From: RHKX01 sp964497825
Lineage (GTDB): Bacteria > Actinomycetota > Thermoleophilia > Solirubrobacterales > 70-9
DNA: 7,450 bases
NCBI GenBank assembly: GCA_964497825.1
Contig: CAZCFA010000094.1
Coordinates: forward strand, 1-7,450
Direction: 5' to 3'
Position numbers and translations under genes: made by a program. The notes under the pieces were generated by a model. That model saw nothing but the letters and a program-made list of their open reading frames with translations. It was not told where the DNA came from and did not search any database. This document shows positions 1 to 6,088 of the stretch, piece by piece (within the stretch, counting starts at the first letter, position 1; each line of letters starts with the position of its first letter).

Positions 1-72
1 GCTGCGGCTGCTGGTCGCGATGCCGCCCGGGGCGCCGAGCCGCCGGCGCGGCGCTGAGCGCGACGGCCGCCG
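1..72 (+). other. Window-edge flank, possible 3' tail of a convergent gene
   Basis: No complete gene fits here. Two plus-strand frames could be the end of a gene that starts before the window. Frame 1 reads 18 codons and stops at TGA 55-57, just short of the neighbouring minus-strand gene. Frame 2 reads on to TAG 119-121 and has more G/C at third positions, as expected of coding DNA here, but would overlap the convergent gene by about 49 bases. Neither tail resembles a known family. On the minus strand there is no ATG, GTG or TTG in this stretch, so no downstream minus-strand gene starts here. Confidence 0.3.
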
Positions 73-81
73 TCAGGGCGC
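32..81. terminator. Two adjacent GC hairpins at the 3' end of the DsbA-like gene
   Basis: Two inverted repeats lie next to each other. The first pairs GCGCCG (32-37) with CGGCGC (49-54) around an 11-base loop. The second pairs GCGC-GACGG (58-66) with CCGTC (70-74) and GCGC (78-81), with a 3-base loop and a 3-base bulge, and it spans the stop codon of the minus-strand gene. Neither is followed by a T-run on either strand, so this is not a classical intrinsic terminator. U-less hairpins have been proposed as terminators in actinobacteria, but such repeats also arise by chance in DNA this rich in GC. Confidence 0.3.
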
Positions 82-639
82 GAGGAACTCGGCCAGCGCC
101 TCGGCCTCGACCAGGCCGTAGAGCGACTCGCGGTCGGCGCGGATGATCAGCGGCACGCCGCCGAGCCCGGTGCGCTGCCAGCCGCGGCGCCAGCCGCGCG
201 CGGTCGCGGCATCGTCGTCGTCGGGCCACAGGCCGGCGAGGTCGGCGGCGTCGGCGAGGCGGTCGAGCACCGCCCGGTCGGAGAGGTCGGCGCCCTCGGC
301 CCAGAAGGCGCGGTAGAGGCTGCGGACGAAGTCGCGACCGGCGCCGGGGTCGCGGCGCAGGGCGGCGGCGCCGTAACGGATCGCCAGCTCGGTCTTCGGC
401 TTGCCGGGCGGGACCGCGATCTCGACCTCGGGGGCGCGGGCGCTGACCGACTCGACCTCGGCCGGGAGCTCGGCGGCGAGCGCCGGGCCGGCGGGCGCCA
501 TCGGCACCGCCAGCTCGGGCGAGTGCTCGACCCCGTGCCATTGGACCCGGTCGTTGAGGCCGAGCGCGTCGAGCCGCACCTCGGTCGCGTAGCAGAACGG
601 GCAGTTGGGGTCGGAGTAGAGGGTGGCGGGCTCGTTCAT
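73..639 (-). CDS. DsbA/FrnE-family thioredoxin-fold oxidoreductase (CPFC active site)
   Basis: This 188-residue protein looks like a cytoplasmic member of the DsbA/FrnE/2-hydroxychromene-2-carboxylate isomerase superfamily, which catalyses thiol-disulfide exchange or glutathione-type isomerisation. The N-terminal strand (about residues 5-10) leads into CPFC at residues 13-16, followed by Tyr17 as in CPWCY-type FrnE proteins. These are the only two cysteines. A helical insert follows, with the family-like segment around FVRSLYRAFWAEGADLSD (104-121). The GVP at 161-163 supplies the expected cis-proline beside the active site. There is no signal peptide or membrane segment, so it should act in the cytoplasm, unlike periplasmic DsbA. 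The acidic run at 139-143 next to a Trp/Arg-rich stretch is a local oddity. The ATG at 639-637 is supported by GGAG seven bases upstream. It is divergent from the flavoprotein gene. Its substrate cannot be told from sequence. Confidence 0.85.
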   Translation of the reverse strand: MNEPATLYSDPNCPFCYATEVRLDALGLNDRVQWHGVEHSPELAVPMAPAGPALAAELPAEVESVSARAPEVEIAVPPGKPKTELAIRYGAAALRRDPGAGRDFVRSLYRAFWAEGADLSDRAVLDRLADAADLAGLWPDDDDAATARGWRRGWQRTGLGGVPLIIRADRESLYGLVEAEALAEFLAP

Positions 640-646
640 CGGCAGG

Positions 647-650
647 CTCC
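647..650 (-). promoter_or_regulatory. Ribosome binding site of the DsbA-like gene
   Basis: Read on the minus strand, GGAG lies seven bases before the ATG whose first base is 639. This is good Shine-Dalgarno spacing and supports the chosen start. Confidence 0.6.
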
Positions 651-689
651 GGATCTCGGGGGTCCATGCAAGGATGACGGAGCACCGCC

Positions 690-774
690 CCGGGCCCGCC
701 GCGATCGCGCCGGCGGCGAGGCGGCCCCCGTGCCGGCGGCGCGGCGAGCGGCCGCCGCCGTCCGGGCCCGCCGC
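690..774 (+). repeat. 13-bp direct repeat in the divergent intergenic region
   Basis: The 13-mer CCGGGCCCGCCGC occurs exactly at 690-702 and again at 762-774, 72 bases apart start to start. Each copy contains the palindrome GGGCCC. Both lie between the divergent genes, where paired regulator sites would be expected. In DNA with this base composition, chance is a serious alternative. Confidence 0.3.
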
Positions 775-790
775 TCGGTAGCGACCACGG

Positions 791-819
791 TTGCCTCCGC
801 GCCGGGGCGCCCGAACAAT
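791..819 (+). promoter_or_regulatory. Candidate sigma-70-type promoter for the flavoprotein gene
   Basis: TTGCCT (791-796) and AACAAT (814-819) are separated by exactly 17 bases, and each matches four of six positions of the TTGACA/TATAAT consensus. They sit in an unusually AT-containing patch of an otherwise very GC-rich spacer. Transcription would be expected to start near 825-828, that is at or a few bases before the GTG start codon at 828. No clear Shine-Dalgarno precedes that GTG, which fits a leaderless or nearly leaderless mRNA, a common arrangement in actinobacteria. The call rests on pattern only. Confidence 0.4.
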
Positions 820-827
820 GGCGGGCG

Positions 828-2318
828 GTGGAGGACCATCGGGCGACAGCCGCGATCGCGACCGGCGCCGAGCCGACCGATCAGGACCGCTTTGGGGTCC
901 TCGTCGCCGGCGGCGGCGTCGCGGCGCTCGAGGCGGTGCTGGCGCTGGCCGAGACCGCCGGCGATCGGGTCGCGATCGAGCTGCTGTGCCCGGAGGAGCA
1001 GTTCACGCTGCGGGCGCTGAGCGTCGCGCAGCCGTTCGGCGGCGAGCAGCCGCGGACGATCGACCTCGCCCGCTTCTGCGACCAGCACGGGGCCCGGTTC
1101 CGTCACGACGCGCTCGCCGAGGTCTGGAGCGAGCAGCGCCGCGTGCTCACCGCGGCGGCCGATGAGCTCACCTACGACGCGCTGCTGCTGGCGCTCGGCG
1201 CGCGGCCGGTCGAGGCACTGGCCGGCGCCCACCAGTTCCGTGGCGCCGCCGACTCCGGCTGGTACGAGCGGCTGCTCGGCGAGCTCGAGGCGGGCTCGAT
1301 CAGGCGGCTCGCGTTCGTCGTCCCGACCGGCGTCCAGTGGGCGCTGCCCTTGTTCGAGCTCGCGCTGCTGACCTCGCACTGGCTCGCCGAGCGCGGCGTC
1401 AGCGGCGTCGAGCTCGTCCTCGTCACCCACGAGGCGTCGCCCCTGGAGGTCTTCGGCGAGCGGATCAGCGCGCGGATCGCGGCGCTGCTCGCCCGCGGCG
1501 GCGTCGAGCTGCTCACCGACCGGGCGGTCGGCGCGGTCGCCGGCGGCGAGCTGCTCGACGAGGCCGGGCGGGCGCTCGTGGCGGCCGACGAGGTGGTCAG
1601 CCTGCCGGCGCTGCGGGTCGCCGAGATCCCCGGGATCGCCCAGGGCCGGCACGGCTTCATCGGCTGCGACGCGGAGATGCGCGTCGACGGCACCGTCAAC
1701 GTCTGGGTCGCCGGCGACGCGAGCTGGTTCCCGATCAAGCAGGGCGGGATCGCCGCCCAGCAGGCGGAGGTCGCGGCGGGCTGGATCGCCGCCGCCGTCG
1801 GCGCCGACGTGCTGCCGGAGCCGTTCTGCCCGGTGCTGCGGGCGGCGCTCCTGACCGGCGAGGAGCCGCAGTTCATGCGCCGTGAGATCGGCGCCGGCAG
1901 CGCCGACGCGGTGACGGCGCTGGCGGCGAGCCCGCTGTGGTGGCCGCCGGGCAAGGTCGCGGGGCCGCGGCTGGCGCCGTACCTGGCCCGCGAGTGGGGC
2001 GGCTCGCTCGACGACCCGACCGGTCGGTTCGCGGACCCGGAAGGGCGGTTCGAGGAGCTGCACCCGGTCGGGCAGATCGAGGACCTGCATCCGGCCGAGA
2101 GCGAGGGCGAGCGCGACGACGAGCACCGGGCGGCGCTGAAGCTGGCGCTGAACTACGCCCGGGTCGATGCCGACGAGGGCCAGCTCGACGACGCGCTGCG
2201 CTGGCTCGACGTCGCCGAGCGGCTCAACGTCACGCTGCCGACCGAGTACGTCGAGCGCCGGCGGCAGTGGCGTGAGCGGCTCGCGGCACGCGGCGAAACC
2301 GGATCAGCGCGTCCGTAG
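828..2318 (+). CDS. FAD-dependent oxidoreductase, NDH-2/SQR-like, with helical C-terminal tail
   Basis: This 496-residue flavoprotein belongs to the two-dinucleotide-binding-domain family that includes NDH-2, sulfide:quinone reductase (SQR) and flavocytochrome c sulfide dehydrogenase. The FAD Rossmann motif is FGVLVAGGGVAALE (22-35). YDALLLALGARP (116-127) is the usual ATG-like segment. The second FAD contact is NVWVAGDASWFP (291-302), followed by KQGGIAAQQAE (304-314), which in this family lies near the isoalloxazine and quinone region. The second nucleotide-binding domain starts LAFVVPTGVQWALP (161-174), where NADH-using relatives carry a GxGxxG/A loop, so pyridine nucleotide binding is doubtful. 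Cysteines are only at 54, 84, 280 and 334, which does not match the SQR catalytic trio. Residues 369-386 (PLWWPPGKVAGPRLAPYL) form a distinctive conserved-looking block. A repeat-bearing acidic linker follows, then a TPR-like helical pair (about 434-482). GTG 828 is the only sensible start before the Rossmann motif. The gene is followed by narG after 69 bases. Substrate unknown; a quinone-linked role is inferred. Confidence 0.85.
   Translation: MEDHRATAAIATGAEPTDQDRFGVLVAGGGVAALEAVLALAETAGDRVAIELLCPEEQFTLRALSVAQPFGGEQPRTIDLARFCDQHGARFRHDALAEVWSEQRRVLTAAADELTYDALLLALGARPVEALAGAHQFRGAADSGWYERLLGELEAGSIRRLAFVVPTGVQWALPLFELALLTSHWLAERGVSGVELVLVTHEASPLEVFGERISARIAALLARGGVELLTDRAVGAVAGGELLDEAGRALVAADEVVSLPALRVAEIPGIAQGRHGFIGCDAEMRVDGTVNVWVAGDASWFPIKQGGIAAQQAEVAAGWIAAAVGADVLPEPFCPVLRAALLTGEEPQFMRREIGAGSADAVTALAASPLWWPPGKVAGPRLAPYLAREWGGSLDDPTGRFADPEGRFEELHPVGQIEDLHPAESEGERDDEHRAALKLALNYARVDADEGQLDDALRWLDVAERLNVTLPTEYVERRRQWRERLAARGETGSARP
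2049..2093 (+). repeat. Short in-gene tandem repeat in the flavoprotein linker
   Basis: Two 18-base copies at 2049-2066 and 2076-2093, offset by 27 bases, encode FEELHP (residues 408-413) and IEDLHP (417-422). Just before them, PTGRF (397-401) and PEGRF (404-408) form another close pair. The linker between the enzyme core and the helical tail therefore seems to have grown by small duplications. Confidence 0.45.
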
Positions 2319-2387
2319 TCACCGCCGAGGGGCGGGATCGGGCGCCTGATAGGTTCCGAGCATCTTGGCCGGAGCGGGCGCAGAGCG
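2319..2387 (+). promoter_or_regulatory. Spacer before narG: weak hairpin, possible -10 box and ribosome site
   Basis: This 69-base gap holds three weak signals. CCGCC (2322-2326) can pair with GGCGG (2331-2335) around a GAGG loop, directly after the flavoprotein stop codon; there is no T-run. TAGGTT (2350-2355) fits the loose TAnnnT -10 pattern of actinobacterial housekeeping promoters, but no -35 box is visible at the right distance. GGAG (2371-2374) lies 13 bases before the narG ATG, longer than ideal. I see no convincing FNR-type (TTGAT-N4-ATCAA) or NarL-type array. narG could be transcribed from here or by readthrough from the flavoprotein gene. Confidence 0.3.
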
Positions 2388-5300
2388 ATGAAGACCACGG
2401 CGGGCGAGCAGGGAGCCAACGGCCGCGGCCAGACCCTAGATCCGCGCCTGGTCGCCGCGCACGAGTTCTTCCGCCGCGGCGAGGCCAACGCCGAGGGCTG
2501 GAGCATGCTGATCGGCCGCGGCCGCGACTGGGAGCGCGCCTACCGCGATCGCTGGAGCCACGACAAGGTCGTGCGCTCGACCCACGGCGTCAACTGCACC
2601 GGCTCGTGCTCGTGGAACGTCTACGTCAAGGACGGGCTGATCACCTGGGAGAGCCAGGCGGTCGACTACCCGCTGACCGATCCCAACCGGCCCAACCACG
2701 AGCCCCGCGGCTGCCCCCGGGGCGCCTCGTTCTCGTGGTACACGTACTCGCCGGTCCGGCTCCGCTACCCCTACGTTCGCGGCAGCCTGCTCGAGCGCTG
2801 GCGCGCCGCCCGCGCCGCCGGCACCGATCCGGTCGACGCGTTCGAGGAGATCGCCGCCGAGGGCAGCTACAAGGGCGAGCGCGGCCGCGGCGGCATGGTC
2901 CGCTGCGGCTGGGAGGAGGTCAGCGAGCTGGTCGCCGCGGCGACCGTCCACGCGATCCGCAAGTACGGGCCCGACCGGGTCGGCGGGTTCACCCCGATCC
3001 CGGCGATGTCGCCGGTCTCGTTCGCGGCCGGGACCCGCTTCCTGAACCTGATCGGCGGCCACACGACGACCTTCTACGACTGGTACGCGGACCTGCCGGC
3101 GGCGTCGCCGCAGGTGTTCGGCGACCAGACCGACGTGCCCGAGTCGGCCGACTGGTGGGACTCCAGCTACCTGATCGTCTGGGGCACGAACCTGCCGATC
3201 ACGCGGACCCCCGACGCCCACTTCATGGTCGAGGCCCGCTACCGCGGCCAGAAGGTCGTCGTCGTCTCGCCCGACTACTCCGACCACGTCAAGTTCGCCG
3301 ACGACTGGCTGCCGGCGCAGCCCGGCACCGACGCGGCGCTGGCGATGGCGATGGGCCACGTGATGCTGAAGGAGATGTGGGTCGACCGCCGGGTGCCGCG
3401 CTTTGAGGACTACGGCAAGCGGTTCACCGACCTGCCGCTGCTGGTCTCGCTCGACGAGCGCGACGGCGCCTACGTCCCCGGCCGCTTCCTGATGGCCTCC
3501 GACCTCGGCGACGAGAGCGAGAACGCCGACTGGAAGCCGGTGATCCTCGATGCCGCGAGCGGCGCGCCCGCGGTCCCCAACGGCTCGGCCGGGTTCCGCT
3601 ACGGCGAGCAGGGCAACGGCCGCTGGAACCTCGGCCTCGGCGACCTCGATCCGGTCCTGACCCTGCACGGCCGCCACGAGCAGGCGGTCGAGGTGCGGCT
3701 GCCGCGCTTCGACGTCGGCGCCACCCCCGGCGGCGAGGCGATGCGGCGCGGCGTGCCGGCGATCCGCGCCGGCGGCCGGCTGGTGACGACGGTGCTCGAC
3801 CTGATGCTCGCCACCTACGGGGTCGGCCGCGACGGCCTGCCGGGCGAGTGGCCGGCCGGCTACGACGACGCCTCGCAGCCCTACACGCCCGCCTGGCAGG
3901 AGGCGATCACCTCGGTCGATCGCAAGCTCGCGGTCAAGGTCGCGCGCGAGTTCGGCCGCAACGCCGAGGTCAGCGGCGGCCGCTCGATGATCTGCATGGG
4001 CGCCGGCACCAACCACTGGTTCCACTCCGACCAGACCTACCGCTCGTTCATCGCGCTGCTGTTGCTCGGCGGCTGCGTCGGCATCAACGGCGGCGGCTGG
4101 GCCCACTACGTCGGCCAGGAGAAGATCCGCACCTTCGCCGGCTGGCAGATGCTCGCCTTCGGGCTCGACTGGAAGCGGCCGCCGCGGCAGGCGCAGGGGA
4201 CCTCGTTCTACTACCAGCACACCGAGCAGTGGCGCTACGACCGGCTGCGGCCGGAGCTGTTCGCCTCGCCGCTGGGGTCGGGCGAGTTCGAGGGCCTGAC
4301 CGCGATCGACGCCCACGCGAAGGCGGTGCGGATGGGCTGGATGCCGTCGTATCCGACCTTCGACCGCAGCCCGCTCGATCTCGCCGACGAGGCCGAGGCG
4401 GCGGGGGCCGAGGCGGCCGACCACGTCGTCTCCGAGCTGCGCTCGGGGCGGCTCAACTTCGCCGTCGACGACCCCAGCGCTCCCGAGAACTTCCCGCGCG
4501 TGTTCTTCGTCTGGCGCTCGAACCTGCTCGGCTCCTCCGGCAAGGGCCAGGAGTACTTCTTCCGGCACCTGCTCGGCGCCGACCACGACGGCCCGCTGGC
4601 CGAGCCGCTGCCGCCCGAGGAGCGGCCGACGACGGTGCGCTGGCGCGACGAGATCCCGCGCGGCAAGCTCGACCTGTTCGTCAACGTCGACTTCCGGATG
4701 ACGACGACGGGCCTGTACTCCGACGTCGTCCTGCCGGCGGCGACCTGGTACGAGAAGTACGACCTCTCGATGACCGACATGCATCCGTTCCTGCACACCT
4801 TCAACCAGGCGGTGCCGCCGCCGTGGGAGGCGCGCAGCGACTGGGACACCTTCCACACGATCGCGACCAAGTTCTCGGAGCTGGCGGGCGAGCGGCTCGG
4901 CGTCCGCAAGGACCTGGTCGCGACCTCGATCCTGCACGACACCCCCGGCGACATCGCCCAGCCGCTCGGCGAGGTCGCCGACTGGCGCGCCGGCGAGTGC
5001 GACCCGATCCCGGGCAAGACGATGCCGAGCCTGACCGTGGTCGAGCGCGACTACGGGGCGATCGCCGAGCAGTGGGCGGCGCTCGGCCCGCTCGCCGAGA
5101 AGCTCGGCTCGAACGTCAAGAGCGCCGCCTGGATCCCCGACCGCGAGGTCGAGTGGCTGGGCGCGCAGAACGGCCGCGTCCCGGCCGGGACCGCCAAGGG
5201 ACGGCCGTCGCTGGCCCGGGCCGAGCTCGCGGGTGAGGCGATGCTGGCGCTGTCGGGCGTCTCCAACGGGCGGCTCGCCGCGGCCGGCTTCCGCTCGCTC

Positions 5301-6086
5301 GCGGAGCGCTGCGGGGTGCCGCTCGAGCGGCTGACCGAGGGGTCGGAGGAGGGGCGGATCACCTTCAACGACGCGCAGGTGCAGCCGCGGCGGGTGATCA
5401 CCTCGCCGGAGTGGTCGGGAATCGACGAGGAGGGCCGCGCCTACGCCGCGTTCACGATCAACGTCGAGCACGACAAGCCCTGGCACACGCTCAGCGGCCG
5501 CATGCACTTCTACCTCGACCACGCCTGGGTGCGCGAGCTCGGCGACGGCCTGCCCGCCTACCGGCCGCCGGTCGACCACCGGCTGATGCTGGCGGGCGGC
5601 CAGCCGGTCGCCGGCGAGGGCGACGTCGCCGAGATCACCCTGCGCTACCTGACCCCGCACTCGAAGTGGTCGATCCACTCCGAGTACCAGGACAACCTGC
5701 ACATGCTGACCCTGTTCCGCGGCGGCTCCGGCCTCTGGATGAGCCCCGAGGACGCGGCCGCGATCGAGGTCAAGGACAACGACTGGATCGAGGCCCACAA
5801 CCGCAACGGCATCGTCGTCGCCCGCGCCGTCGTCTCGCACCGGGTGCCCGAGGGCACCTGCCTGATGTACCACTCCAAGGATCGCCACATCGGCACGCCG
5901 CTGTCGGAGATCGACGGGCGCCGCGGCGGCACCGAGAACGCGCTGACGACGATCGCGATGAAGCCGACCCACATGGTCGGCGGCTACGGCCAGCTCTCGT
6001 GGGCGCCGAACTACTACGGGCCGACCGGCTCGAACCGCGACTCGGTCACGATCGTGCGCAAGCACAGCGGCGAGGTCGAGTTCTGA
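2388..6086 (+). CDS. narG: Respiratory nitrate reductase, alpha (molybdenum) subunit NarG
   Basis: NarG reduces nitrate to nitrite at a Mo-bis-MGD centre, using electrons passed from quinol through NarI and NarH. At 1232 residues it is close to the E. coli length (about 1247). The FS0 [4Fe-4S] ligands are His66, Cys70, Cys74 and Cys109 in STHGVNCTGSC...PRGCPRG. The Mo ligand is Asp235 in FYDWYADLPAASPQ, equivalent to E. coli Asp222. Other family blocks are DQTDVPESADW, NGGGWAHYVGQEK (567-579), SNLLGSSGKG (711-720), SDVVLPAATWYEK (778-790), and in the C-terminal cofactor-binding domain LTPHSKWSIHS (1088-1098) and the PTHMVGGYG block. The N-terminus has a twin Arg (29-30) but no hydrophobic stretch, so the protein should stay cytoplasmic. 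The protein ends soon after VTIVRKHSGEVEF, without the E. coli-type tail, as I recall for mycobacterial NarG. The ATG at 2388 is chosen because conserved sequence begins shortly after it. The stop overlaps the narH start by one base. No frameshift or missing ligand is seen. Confidence 0.98.
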   Translation: MKTTAGEQGANGRGQTLDPRLVAAHEFFRRGEANAEGWSMLIGRGRDWERAYRDRWSHDKVVRSTHGVNCTGSCSWNVYVKDGLITWESQAVDYPLTDPNRPNHEPRGCPRGASFSWYTYSPVRLRYPYVRGSLLERWRAARAAGTDPVDAFEEIAAEGSYKGERGRGGMVRCGWEEVSELVAAATVHAIRKYGPDRVGGFTPIPAMSPVSFAAGTRFLNLIGGHTTTFYDWYADLPAASPQVFGDQTDVPESADWWDSSYLIVWGTNLPITRTPDAHFMVEARYRGQKVVVVSPDYSDHVKFADDWLPAQPGTDAALAMAMGHVMLKEMWVDRRVPRFEDYGKRFTDLPLLVSLDERDGAYVPGRFLMASDLGDESENADWKPVILDAASGAPAVPNGSAGFRYGEQGNGRWNLGLGDLDPVLTLHGRHEQAVEVRLPRFDVGATPGGEAMRRGVPAIRAGGRLVTTVLDLMLATYGVGRDGLPGEWPAGYDDASQPYTPAWQEAITSVDRKLAVKVAREFGRNAEVSGGRSMICMGAGTNHWFHSDQTYRSFIALLLLGGCVGINGGGWAHYVGQEKIRTFAGWQMLAFGLDWKRPPRQAQGTSFYYQHTEQWRYDRLRPELFASPLGSGEFEGLTAIDAHAKAVRMGWMPSYPTFDRSPLDLADEAEAAGAEAADHVVSELRSGRLNFAVDDPSAPENFPRVFFVWRSNLLGSSGKGQEYFFRHLLGADHDGPLAEPLPPEERPTTVRWRDEIPRGKLDLFVNVDFRMTTTGLYSDVVLPAATWYEKYDLSMTDMHPFLHTFNQAVPPPWEARSDWDTFHTIATKFSELAGERLGVRKDLVATSILHDTPGDIAQPLGEVADWRAGECDPIPGKTMPSLTVVERDYGAIAEQWAALGPLAEKLGSNVKSAAWIPDREVEWLGAQNGRVPAGTAKGRPSLARAELAGEAMLALSGVSNGRLAAAGFRSLAERCGVPLERLTEGSEEGRITFNDAQVQPRRVITSPEWSGIDEEGRAYAAFTINVEHDKPWHTLSGRMHFYLDHAWVRELGDGLPAYRPPVDHRLMLAGGQPVAGEGDVAEITLRYLTPHSKWSIHSEYQDNLHMLTLFRGGSGLWMSPEDAAAIEVKDNDWIEAHNRNGIVVARAVVSHRVPEGTCLMYHSKDRHIGTPLSEIDGRRGGTENALTTIAMKPTHMVGGYGQLSWAPNYYGPTGSNRDSVTIVRKHSGEVEF

Positions 6087-6088
6087 TG
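6072..6088 (+). promoter_or_regulatory. narG/narH junction with one-base overlap and internal ribosome site
   Basis: The narG stop TGA (6084-6086) and the narH ATG (6086-6088) share one base (TGATG), the usual sign of translational coupling. GAGG at 6072-6075, inside the narG coding sequence, lies ten bases before the narH ATG and can serve as its Shine-Dalgarno sequence. Coupled translation would keep the two subunits near 1:1. Confidence 0.7.

Noticed and set aside
818..820. ATG just upstream of the flavoprotein GTG as an alternative start
   Set aside because: It is ten bases from the GTG and in a different frame, giving an Arg-rich product. Only the GTG at 828 leads into the Rossmann motif.
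523..1020. A 165-codon plus-strand frame crossing the divergent intergenic region
   Set aside because: It overlaps two well-supported genes in other frames and gives an Arg/Pro/Ala-rich product with no recognisable fold.
636..2126. A 496-codon minus-strand open frame opposite the flavoprotein gene
   Set aside because: Same codon-aligned antisense effect, with a low-complexity Arg/Ala/Asp-rich product. The plus-strand frame has clear FAD-binding motifs. The equal 496-codon length of the two frames is a coincidence.
2347..2366. TGAT...ATCT in the narG upstream spacer as an FNR-type site
   Set aside because: The half-sites are imperfect and 11 bases apart instead of the 4 expected, so there is no real match to TTGAT-N4-ATCAA.
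2436..6065. A 1209-codon open frame on the minus strand, antisense to nearly all of narG
   Set aside because: It is codon-aligned with narG, so its stops could only arise from TTA, CTA or TCA codons in narG. Those codons are very rare in this GC-rich genome; the frame in fact ends at the one CTA codon at 2436-2438. The product is an Arg/Ala/Gly/Asp-rich sequence with no family features.
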